Positions 17,149-24,450 of a stretch of 64,000 nucleotides of DNA are shown piece after piece. A model generated the notes under the pieces. That model searched no databases and was not told the origin of the DNA. It was given only the letters and a program-made list of their open reading frames with translations. The first letter of the stretch is position 1. Each line of letters begins with the position of its first letter. The stretch lies in NCBI RefSeq assembly GCF_011067745.1, contig NZ_JAAMPJ010000001.1:730829-794828 (forward strand). The letters are read 5' to 3'. The position numbers and the translations under genes are program-made. This DNA comes from Lentzea alba. GTDB taxonomy: Bacteria > Actinomycetota > Actinomycetes > Mycobacteriales > Pseudonocardiaceae.

Positions 17149-19862
17149 CCGATCGGCAGGCGGTCCGGCGAGGTGGGCTTGCCGATGCGGAAACCCTGCA
17201 CCTGATCGCAGTCCAGCCGGCGCAGCACGTCGAGCTGGCAGGCGTTCTCCACGCCTTCGGCCACGACGGTGAGGTTCACCGCGTGCGCCATCATCACGAT
17301 GCTGCGGACGATCGCCTCCGCCTCACGACACTCGCCCAGCGCCGAGACGAAGGACCTGTCGATCTTCACCTGGTCGAGCGGCAGCTTGCGAAGCTGGGCG
17401 AGCGACGAGTAGCCGGTGCCGAAGTCGTCGATGGCGAGCCGCACTCCCAGGTCACGCAGCGCGCTCACCGTGCGGGCGGCGACCGCCGGATCCTTCATCA
17501 ACGCGTTCTCGGTGATCTCGAGCCAGAGCGTGTTGGGGGCGATGCCGGTCGTACGCAGCGTGTCCCGCACGGCGGCCACCAGCCGGGGGTCGTCGAGCTG
17601 GCGTGGCGACAGGTTCACCGCCAGGTGGCAGTCCTGCCCGACCCGTGAGCGCACGAGGGGCGCTTGCCCGATCGTCGTGCGCAGCACGTAGTCACCGATC
17701 GGGTTGATCAGATCGCTCTCCTCGGCCAGTGGGATGAACTCGGCCGGTGAGATCGCCCCGTGGATCGGGTGAGTCCAGCGCAACAGCGCCTCGACGCACA
17801 CCACCCGGCCGCTCCTGAGGTCGGCGATCGGCTGGTAAACGACCGAGAGCTGCTCGTTCGCCGCGGCATCGCGCAGGTCCTGTTCGAGCAGGAGGCGGCG
17901 CTGCATCTTTTCGCGGAGGTCGACGTCGAAGAACACGTGCCGGCCTCGCCCCTCGGACTTCGCCTCGTACATCGCCAGGTCGGAGTCGCGCAGCAGGTCC
18001 TCACCACTGCGTGGATCCTCTGGATGAGCGGTGGAGATGCCGATGCTCGCGTCGAGGTGGAGCTGCCGCCCGTCGACGTGGAGTGGGGCGGCAACGGCGT
18101 TGCGCACGTGCTCGGCGAGCCTGCCGAGGTCGCGATGAGACATACCGCGGGCGACGAGCACGAACTCGTCGCCGCCGAGCCTGCCGACGAGGTCGCTGCC
18201 GCGGACGCACCTGCGCAGCCGCTCGCCGACGATCCTGAGCACCTTGTCGCCGACGGTGTGCCCGAGCGAGTCGTTGATGACCTTGAACTTGTCGAGGTCG
18301 ACGAACAGCACCGACATCGTGCCCGCTCGCGACGTCAGGTGCCGGATGACCAGCGTCCGGTTGGCGAGCCCCGTCAACGCGTCGTGCGTGGCGTCGTGCT
18401 CCAGCCGGGCGGCGATCGACCTCCGCTCGGTGATGTCGGTGAACGAGACCACCACGGTGGCCGGGTACGTGTTCACCTGGTTGAGCGGACGACAGCTCAC
18501 CGACAGCCAGATGTCCCGGCCGTCGGGCCTACGCAGGCGGACGACGCGCCCGTTCTCGGGCAGTCCCGTCCGCCGGGTCCGCACACACGGGTACTCCGAG
18601 CCGCGCAGCCGGGCTCCCTTCTCGTCGAAGAGCGGGCACTCGGTCGTGGGTGAGCCGACGATGCGTTCCTCGCGGATGCCGAGGAGGCGTTCCGCCGCCG
18701 GGTTGGCAGACTCGACCAGGCCGGTCGAGCCCACCACGAGGACTCCTTCCTCCAACGAGGCGACCACCGTCGTGAAGTGCTGTTCCGCCCGGCGGCGCGC
18801 GGTCTCGTCCGCACACACCAGCACGTAGCCGGTGTCCATCTCGGCGGCTGACACCCTGATGACGAGGGTGGCCCCGTCGGAACGCCGGTGCACCGCTCGG
18901 GTCATGCCACCCTCACGCACGATTGCGGCGGGATCGAGCCTCGCACCGACCAGGTCGGCGACCGGCTCGCCGACGGCGTCGGCCGCCGCCCGGCCGTACA
19001 CGGTCTCGGCGGCGGGGTTCCACGTCGTCACGACGCCCTCTGCGGTGGTCGCGATGATCGCGTCGCTGACGTGCGCGACGAGCGCCGCCTGGTAGTGCAG
19101 GGTGGCCGCCGCGGCTTTCTGCGCGGTCACGTCGCGCAGGATCACCTGGAAGGCGGGCCTGCCTTCCCACGTCGTCCGCACGGACACGACCTCGACGTCG
19201 ACCGTGCCCCCGTCGAACCGAAGGATGCCGGCCTCGGCGGGCTCGGAGGCCGCGCCCGGTGTGGACAGTGCGCTGATCCGGCGCATCATCTCCGGCACCG
19301 AGGCCGGATGGACGAAGTCGGTGATCGGGTGGCCGACGATCTCGTCGGCCGAACGCGCGCCGAGGAAGCGGATCCCCGCAGGATTGGTGTAGGTCAGCAC
19401 GCCCGCCTCGTGCACCACGATCGCGTCGGGGCTGAGCTCGACGAGCAGCCGGTAGCGGTCGGCGAGATCGGCGAGCGCCTGCCGGTCCACGTGCCGCTTC
19501 GTCACGTCGGTGGCGACGCCCGTCAGGCTCTTCGCCGTGGCGTCGCCGGACACGCAGGCCCGCAGCTGGATCCACTTCGTGGTGCCGTCCGGCAGCACGT
19601 GCGGTTGTTCGAGGGCGAAGTCCTGCCACACCGCGGCGGTGCGGGCGGCGACGACCAACGGTTCGAGGAGGGCCACCAGCCGGGGACGAATCTCGGCGTC
19701 CGTCTCGTGCGGTGTCCCGAGCAGATTGGCCATACCGGACATCCACGTGGCGCAGTTCGTCGTGAGGTCGAACCACCACATGACCGCGGCATCCGCGGAC
19801 GGCGCCAGATCGACGACGCCCTCGCCGAGCTTCGCTCCCTCGTCCAGCTTCGCTGTGTCCAT
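17124..19862 (-). CDS. PAS-GGDEF-EAL protein, cyclic di-GMP synthase/phosphodiesterase
   Basis: 912 aa from ATG 19862. Four PAS-like domains occupy about residues 20-500 (for example SPDAIVVHEAGVLTYTNPAG, SDAIIATTAEGVVTTWNPAA). The cyclase domain has an intact RLGGDEFVLVA at about 564. The phosphodiesterase domain has EALLRW, LEITENALM, DDFGTGYSSL and KIDRSFV, so the metal ligands and the catalytic Lys are present. Both halves may therefore be active, with direction set by PAS ligands. No membrane segment seen. Gene ends 25 bp inside the convergent kinase gene. With the kinases next door it forms a signalling block likely to control surface or developmental functions. ATG 19910 would add 16 residues but overlaps the divergent gene. 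Confidence 0.92.
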   Translation of the reverse strand: MDTAKLDEGAKLGEGVVDLAPSADAAVMWWFDLTTNCATWMSGMANLLGTPHETDAEIRPRLVALLEPLVVAARTAAVWQDFALEQPHVLPDGTTKWIQLRACVSGDATAKSLTGVATDVTKRHVDRQALADLADRYRLLVELSPDAIVVHEAGVLTYTNPAGIRFLGARSADEIVGHPITDFVHPASVPEMMRRISALSTPGAASEPAEAGILRFDGGTVDVEVVSVRTTWEGRPAFQVILRDVTAQKAAAATLHYQAALVAHVSDAIIATTAEGVVTTWNPAAETVYGRAAADAVGEPVADLVGARLDPAAIVREGGMTRAVHRRSDGATLVIRVSAAEMDTGYVLVCADETARRRAEQHFTTVVASLEEGVLVVGSTGLVESANPAAERLLGIREERIVGSPTTECPLFDEKGARLRGSEYPCVRTRRTGLPENGRVVRLRRPDGRDIWLSVSCRPLNQVNTYPATVVVSFTDITERRSIAARLEHDATHDALTGLANRTLVIRHLTSRAGTMSVLFVDLDKFKVINDSLGHTVGDKVLRIVGERLRRCVRGSDLVGRLGGDEFVLVARGMSHRDLGRLAEHVRNAVAAPLHVDGRQLHLDASIGISTAHPEDPRSGEDLLRDSDLAMYEAKSEGRGRHVFFDVDLREKMQRRLLLEQDLRDAAANEQLSVVYQPIADLRSGRVVCVEALLRWTHPIHGAISPAEFIPLAEESDLINPIGDYVLRTTIGQAPLVRSRVGQDCHLAVNLSPRQLDDPRLVAAVRDTLRTTGIAPNTLWLEITENALMKDPAVAARTVSALRDLGVRLAIDDFGTGYSSLAQLRKLPLDQVKIDRSFVSALGECREAEAIVRSIVMMAHAVNLTVVAEGVENACQLDVLRRLDCDQVQGFRIGKPTSPDRLPIGQPSTAGR

Positions 19863-19908
19863 ACCGCTCTCAACGGCAGGCCGGGGACGAACCTGACGAG
19901 AATTGGGC

Positions 19909-20316
19909 ATGCAGGTGGTGAGCGGGACGAATTCCGCGCTGGAGGAGTCGCTGCGGGCCGGACGGCTCAGCTGCCCGGCGTGCCGGGGAGCGTTGCGGCC
20001 GTGGGGCACCGCACGCGAACGCGTGGTGCGGTTGCGGGGGGTCGCGGATCGGAAGGTCCGCCCGCGCAGGGCCAGATGCGCCGGCTGCCGCCGCACTCAC
20101 GTGCTGCTGCCCGATTGGATGCTGCCGCGGCGGGCGTACGCGGCGCCCGTTGTCCGGGAAGCGGTCACCGCACACGTCGGCGGTAAGGGCTATCGGCGGG
20201 TCGCGCTGAGCCTCGGACTGCCCGAGACCACGGTGCGGGACTGGCTGCGCGCGTTCCGCCGCAACACGAGTCCGCCCCATGTCACCGCGTGGTTGTCGTC
20301 AGGTCTGCGCAACTGA
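19909..20316 (+). CDS. DUF6431-like zinc-ribbon helix-turn-helix protein
   Basis: 135 aa. A four-Cys zinc ribbon (CPAC near residue 24 and CAGC near residue 58) is followed by HVLLPDWMLPRRAYA and a helix-turn-helix GYRRVALSLGLPETTVRDWL. This layout fits the DUF6431 family of actinobacteria, which resembles the DNA-binding front end of IS transposases and is often found as an orphan; no transposase catalytic domain follows here. I took the ATG at 19909; TTG 19903 and GTG 19918 are alternatives. The start is only 46 bases from the divergent GGDEF-EAL start, so the two share a promoter region. Confidence 0.7.
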   Translation: MQVVSGTNSALEESLRAGRLSCPACRGALRPWGTARERVVRLRGVADRKVRPRRARCAGCRRTHVLLPDWMLPRRAYAAPVVREAVTAHVGGKGYRRVALSLGLPETTVRDWLRAFRRNTSPPHVTAWLSSGLRN

Positions 20317-20356
20317 GTCCGCTCTGACGGGCATGACCCCGAGGAAAGGACCGGAC

Positions 20357-21496
20357 ATGATCGGCATCTGTGGCATCGGCGTGGTCAGCGGGTACGGCTG
20401 GGGCCGTGCGCCGCTGTGGGACGGCCTGGTGAGCGGCAAACCCGCCGCCCACCTGGTCAGCGGATACGGACCGGGTGACGCGTGGGTGGCGCTCGTACCG
20501 GATGGCGGCGCTCCCGAGGACGGGCCGAGCCGGTTCGTCCGGGCGATGCGGGCCGCCGCACGCGAGGCGATCGTGGACGCCGGCCAGCACGGCTGGATCC
20601 CTGGTCGCCGGGTCGGCCTGTTGCACGCGGTGGTGCTGGGCGAAGTGGATCTCTGGCGGGACTTCTACCTCGCCCGCGACCGGCACGTACCGGTGCGGGA
20701 GTTCCTCGCCCTCATGCCGTCCACGCCGATGTCGACCCTCATGAAGGAGTACGGCTTCCACGGCCCGGCGATGAACGTGTCCGCGATGTGCGCCTCCGGC
20801 AACGCCGCGCTGATCACGGCGAAGTCGTGGCTCGACGCCGGCGTGGTGGACGACGTGGTGCTGGTGGCCACCGACCTCTCCGCCACGCCGGAGAACGTGA
20901 GCCACTTCGTGCGGCTCGGCGTCGCGGTCACCGACACCGACCCGCTGGACGGATGCCGTCCTTTCCAGGAGGGCAGTCGCGGCTTCACCGTCGGCGAGGC
21001 GTCGGTCGCGATGGTGCTGTCGAGCCACGCGTCCGCGCCGTACCTGCACCTGCTGGGTGGCGCGATGTCACACGACGCACACCACGTCACGTCGATCGAT
21101 CCCGGGCTGACGCAGGTGATGACCTGCTTCCGGGACGCGCTCGCCAACTCGGGCGTCGACGCCAACTCGGTGCGCTACCTGAACGCGCACGGGCCCGGCA
21201 CCGCGCAGTGCGACCGTGCTGAGTCGGCCGTGGCGGAAACGCTCTTCACGCCGCACACCGAGATCTACTCGGTCAAGCCACTCACCGCGCACTGTCAGGG
21301 CGCTGCTTCGGCGATCGAGGTGGCCGCCGCCGCCCTGGGGACCGAACGGGGCATCGTGCCCGCACCTCCGACAGTGGCGGCAGCCCACCCGCAACTGCTC
21401 GACGGTCCCACTCCCCTGTCGGACGGCATCACGGTGAAGTCGTCGCTCGGCATGGGCGGCCACAACTCCGTCGTGGTCCTGGCGCCGCCGTGCTGA
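20357..21496 (+). CDS. Stand-alone beta-ketoacyl synthase (thiolase fold, KAS II-like)
   Basis: 379 aa, slightly shorter than FabF (about 410). Catalytic triad intact: Cys145 in SAMCASGNAAL, His278 in NAHGPGT, His312 in KPLTAHCQGAA; C-terminal glycine loop SSLGMGGHNSV. It should catalyse decarboxylative condensation of an acyl thioester with a malonyl unit. AGGAAAGG precedes the ATG at 20357. There is no ACP, reductase, chain-length factor or acyltransferase nearby, so neither fatty acid nor polyketide synthesis is implied by context; the partner ACP must lie elsewhere. A strong hairpin follows. Confidence 0.87.
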   Translation: MIGICGIGVVSGYGWGRAPLWDGLVSGKPAAHLVSGYGPGDAWVALVPDGGAPEDGPSRFVRAMRAAAREAIVDAGQHGWIPGRRVGLLHAVVLGEVDLWRDFYLARDRHVPVREFLALMPSTPMSTLMKEYGFHGPAMNVSAMCASGNAALITAKSWLDAGVVDDVVLVATDLSATPENVSHFVRLGVAVTDTDPLDGCRPFQEGSRGFTVGEASVAMVLSSHASAPYLHLLGGAMSHDAHHVTSIDPGLTQVMTCFRDALANSGVDANSVRYLNAHGPGTAQCDRAESAVAETLFTPHTEIYSVKPLTAHCQGAASAIEVAAAALGTERGIVPAPPTVAAAHPQLLDGPTPLSDGITVKSSLGMGGHNSVVVLAPPC

Positions 21497-21522
21497 CCCA
21501 GCCCGGCCTGCCGAAACAGGTT

Positions 21523-21563
21523 GCCGTCATGACCACCCCCGCCGCGAGGGTGGCCATGACGGC
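21523..21563. terminator. Bidirectional terminator between ketosynthase and sigma factor genes
   Basis: GCCGTCATG (21523-21531) pairs with CATGACGGC (21555-21563), and CCACCC (21533-21538) with GGGTGG (21548-21553), with one internal A/C mismatch. Lies between convergent genes. Confidence 0.8.
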
Positions 21564-21566
21564 GGC

Positions 21567-22361
21567 TCAGGCGGCGAGACGACTGCGGAGCGTGCCACGG
21601 GTGGCCACCTCCGCGAAGTACGCCTCGCGTTTGCGCGCGGCCCTGCCGGACGGCGCCTCGGTCACCAGATCACGGTCGAGCTGCGCGTTGACCCCGTCAC
21701 GGAGCAGCACGAGTGCCTCGGCTCGGATGTGCGACACCCGTGACTCGCCGACACCCAGTTCCGCCGCGATCTCGGCCATCGAGCGCTCCTGGAGGAAGTA
21801 CCTGACGATGACGGTGCGCAGGCTGCTGGGAAGAGCATCGATCGCGTCCCGCAGATAGCCGAGTCGTTCACGCAGCAGCAGCACGTCCTCGGGACCGGGA
21901 GCCCGCTCGCGGACGAGCAGGTCCGCGGTCTCCGGAGTGATGCCCTGGAGGCTGATCGTCGCCGCCCGCCGCACGTCGTTGTGCCACGCCGCCACCTCGC
22001 GCTCGGACACTCCGAGCGCCTGTCCGAGCTCGGCCGGGGTCGGGGTGCGGTTGAGCGCCGCCACCAGGCCGTCCTCGACGGCCTGGAGCTCCCGCGCCCT
22101 GGCTCGCACCGAGCGACTCGCCCAGTCGAGGCCGCGGAGGTGGTCGATCAGCGCGCCGCGAACCCGGACGCACGCGACCTGCGCGAACGCTGCTGTACCC
22201 CGGTAGGTCCTGGCACACGCGACCAAGGCGGTCAGCCCGGCCGACAGGAGGTCCTCCCGGTCGACGTACGCGGGCAGCCTGCGAGCCAGCTGCCGAACCT
22301 CACGGTCCACCAGGGCGAGGTGACCTCGCACAAGTGCCTCGACTTCGCTGATCGGTGCCAT
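21567..22361 (-). CDS. WhiG/FliA-like alternative sigma factor (sigma-70 family)
   Basis: 264 aa from ATG 22361. Regions 2 (DREDLLSAGLTALVACARTY, VRGALIDHLRGLDW), 3 (ELQAVEDGLVAALNRTPTPA, GVSEREVAAWHNDV) and 4 (LPSSLRTVIVRYFLQERSMA, GVGESRVSHIRAEAL) are all present, the layout of sigma-28-type factors. No flagellar gene is in the window, so a developmental or surface role like that of Streptomyces WhiG is more likely. It is divergent from the WxL-like cluster and separated by 320 bases of unusually AT-rich DNA; control of that cluster is a guess. A slightly longer version from 22391 is possible. Confidence 0.85.
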   Translation of the reverse strand: MAPISEVEALVRGHLALVDREVRQLARRLPAYVDREDLLSAGLTALVACARTYRGTAAFAQVACVRVRGALIDHLRGLDWASRSVRARARELQAVEDGLVAALNRTPTPAELGQALGVSEREVAAWHNDVRRAATISLQGITPETADLLVRERAPGPEDVLLLRERLGYLRDAIDALPSSLRTVIVRYFLQERSMAEIAAELGVGESRVSHIRAEALVLLRDGVNAQLDRDLVTEAPSGRAARKREAYFAEVATRGTLRSRLAA

Positions 22362-22681
22362 GTCGGAAGTCTTCGACCGACCGGTGAGCACAGCGGTTTC
22401 CGCTCGGGTGCAGAACGGTTGCAGGCGTCATGACGCGCCGGCACGACATGACCGTCCCTGCACCATGACGATCATCCCTCAAATGCGGGATTCACCATTC
22501 GAAAAAAGGCACAACCACTGCTCATTACGCGTGTTTTCGAGGGATTCTTTTCATGCGATCAGGTCAATTTTTCGCCTGGTGCGCGTTTGGGGTGAGAAGT
22601 AGCATCCCAAATCAGGCCGGCCGACCTGTTGCAGGCAGCCGGAGGCCCTCGTGCAGCTCGTACGACAATGAGAGGCTAGCC
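22362..22681. promoter_or_regulatory. AT-rich divergent promoter region between sigma factor and WxL-like cluster
   Basis: 320 bases. From about 22470 to 22620 the sequence is clearly more AT-rich than its surroundings (for example TTCGAAAAAAGG near 22500 and TCAATTTTTCGCC near 22563), a type of region that Lsr2 tends to bind in actinobacteria. GTTGCAGGC occurs at 22418-22426 and again at 22628-22636. No exact promoter boxes can be assigned with confidence. Confidence 0.45.
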
Positions 22682-23248
22682 ATGCAAACCGGTACCGGTT
22701 TTGGAATTCGAACTACATTCGGCGCATTGGTCGTGGCGGCAGCCATGGTGATGATCAGCTCCGGGTCGGCCGGCGCCGTCGACGACACCACCTCGACGAC
22801 CTTCACCGTCTCATCGGGCACGCTGACGATCAATGCGCCCGCGGCGGCAGCGCTCGGTACAGGGGCGCTGGGAGCCACGATCACGGCGGAACTGGGAGAC
22901 GTGGTCGTCACCGACGCGCGTGCACTGGTGGCTGCCAGCTGGACGGCCACCGTCGCCTCCGGCGACTACACCACCGGCGGCGGGACAGCCAGTGAGACGA
23001 TCGCCAACGACCTCGTGGAGTACTGGTCAGGACCCGTGGTCTCGTCGACAGGCACCGGCACGACGTTCGTGCCCGGACAGGCCACGGAGGAGGACGCGGT
23101 GGCCCTGGACGTGTCCCAGCCGGCGGTCGCTCTCACCGCGGGAGTCGGAATCAACTCCGCGACCTGGACTCCGACGTTGGCCGTCAACGTCCCGCCGAAC
23201 GCGATCGCCGGCGGATACACCGGAACGGTGACGCATTCGGTGGTGTGA
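22682..23248 (+). CDS. Small secreted WxL-like domain protein A
   Basis: 188 aa. GAGAGG precedes ATG 22682; signal peptide ends near SSGSAGA. The mature protein is a single beta-rich domain with GALGATITAELGDVVVTDA, then SWTATV, a middle YWSGPVV, and a C-terminal box ATWTPTLAVNVP followed by YTGTVTHSVV at the very end. In Firmicutes WxL domains, two conserved Trp motifs and a terminal GxYxxTIxW segment sit in the same order; here W-x-L is W-T-A and W-T-P-T and the last Trp is His. I regard it as a divergent WxL-type wall-binding domain. The same domain ends the large protein at 24451 and forms the proteins at 29196 and 29773. Immediately followed by the DUF916-like gene. Confidence 0.75.
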   Translation: MQTGTGFGIRTTFGALVVAAAMVMISSGSAGAVDDTTSTTFTVSSGTLTINAPAAAALGTGALGATITAELGDVVVTDARALVAASWTATVASGDYTTGGGTASETIANDLVEYWSGPVVSSTGTGTTFVPGQATEEDAVALDVSQPAVALTAGVGINSATWTPTLAVNVPPNAIAGGYTGTVTHSVV

Positions 23249-23267
23249 CCGGGCTGCTCGGCTGCTC

Positions 23268-24260
23268 GTGGTGCTGGTGGTCGCCGTGCTCGTGCAGAGT
23301 GCGGCGACCACCGGGTGTTGGTCCGCCACACCGGCCGGGACGCCCGGCGACGGGATCGGTATCAAGCTGCTCGACGCCCCGACCAACAGGCGGGACGACC
23401 CCAGGGCCAAGACGTACATCGTCGACTTCCTCCCTCCCGGCTCCGTGATCAGAAGAAGGGTGGAGATCCGGAACACCACGGACGAGGCGAAGTCCGTCGA
23501 GGTCTATGCGGGCGCTGCCGACATCCAGGACGCCAAGTTCACCGTCGGCGACAATCGCGCGCACAACGAGTTGTCTTCCTGGGTTTCTTTCGACCGCACG
23601 CAGGTCGACCTGTCCGCCCACGGCACGACCACGGTGCTGGCGACGATCACCGTTCCCGCGCAGGCGACAGGTGGCGAGCAGTACGCCGCCATCTGGGCGC
23701 AGGTCGCCGCACCGCCGAGCGGCCCCGGGACAGTGCGCATGGTCAACAGGGTGGGCGTCCGGATCTACCTCAGCGTCGGCCCCGGCGGCGAACCCCGGTC
23801 GGACTTCGAGATCGAGAGCCTGACCCCGGCGCGCACCGCCGACGGACGACCAGAGGTCCTCGCGCAGGTGCACAACACCGGCGGGCGTGCGGTGGACGTC
23901 AGCGGTTCGCTGGTGCTCTCGGACGGGCCAGGAGGGCTGCGCGCGGGCCCGTTCCCGGTGTCCGTCGGCAAGACGATCGAGCCGGGAGGCACGGCACAGG
24001 TGTCGGTCCTGCTCGACCGGAGTCTGCCGGACGGCCCCTGGAAGACGGAGCTGAGTCTGACGAGCGGCCTGATCAACCGGACCGCGACCGCTGTGATCAC
24101 CTTTCCCAGTTCGCCCGGTGTCGGCGAGCCGGTCGTGCCGCAGTTGCCCTATTCGACCGTGCTGCTGGCGGGGCTGCTCGCGGCGGCGTGCACGGCATTG
24201 CTCTGGATCGGCATTCGTTCCTGGCGGCGCCGACGTGAGCGTGCTCGCCTTGACCAGTAA
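23268..24260 (+). CDS. DUF916/WxLIP-like membrane-anchored protein A
   Basis: 330 aa. N-terminal hydrophobic signal (VLVVAVLVQSAATTG), a first beta domain beginning GIGIKLLDAPTNRRDDPRAK and PPGSVIRRRVEIRNTTDE (DUF916-like, the peptidoglycan-binding half of WxL-interacting proteins), a second beta domain with VLAQVHNTGGRAVDVSGSL and LPDGPWKTELSL, then one membrane helix (TVLLAGLLAAACTALLWIGI) and an Arg-rich cytosolic tail. That is the layout of Firmicutes WxLIP. About half identical to the second copy at 30338. The start is uncertain: GTG 23268 leaves no positive charge before the hydrophobic core, while the codons just upstream read DRAARLL in both copies but contain no ATG, GTG or TTG. The gap to the upstream stop is 19 bases, so translation is probably coupled. 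Confidence 0.78.
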   Translation: MVLVVAVLVQSAATTGCWSATPAGTPGDGIGIKLLDAPTNRRDDPRAKTYIVDFLPPGSVIRRRVEIRNTTDEAKSVEVYAGAADIQDAKFTVGDNRAHNELSSWVSFDRTQVDLSAHGTTTVLATITVPAQATGGEQYAAIWAQVAAPPSGPGTVRMVNRVGVRIYLSVGPGGEPRSDFEIESLTPARTADGRPEVLAQVHNTGGRAVDVSGSLVLSDGPGGLRAGPFPVSVGKTIEPGGTAQVSVLLDRSLPDGPWKTELSLTSGLINRTATAVITFPSSPGVGEPVVPQLPYSTVLLAGLLAAACTALLWIGIRSWRRRRERARLDQ

Positions 24261-24450
24261 TCCGGCAGGAAAGCGCTGCGGCTGTTCCCGGACCGTTCTG
24301 ATTACGGCAAAAAATAGAAGATCACACCTTTTGGTGGTTGGCGTGACGGGGCAAAGCACGGTGGGCGTGCGGGACCGAATACTGACCTCGGTTGCGTGGG
24401 CGGAGCGCGGGCGTCAAGGGTCGCCCGTCGTTTCCTGACGAGTTGGGGTG

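Noticed and set aside
19909..20316. DUF6431-like protein as part of an insertion sequence
   Set aside because: No inverted repeats, target duplication or catalytic transposase domain flank it.
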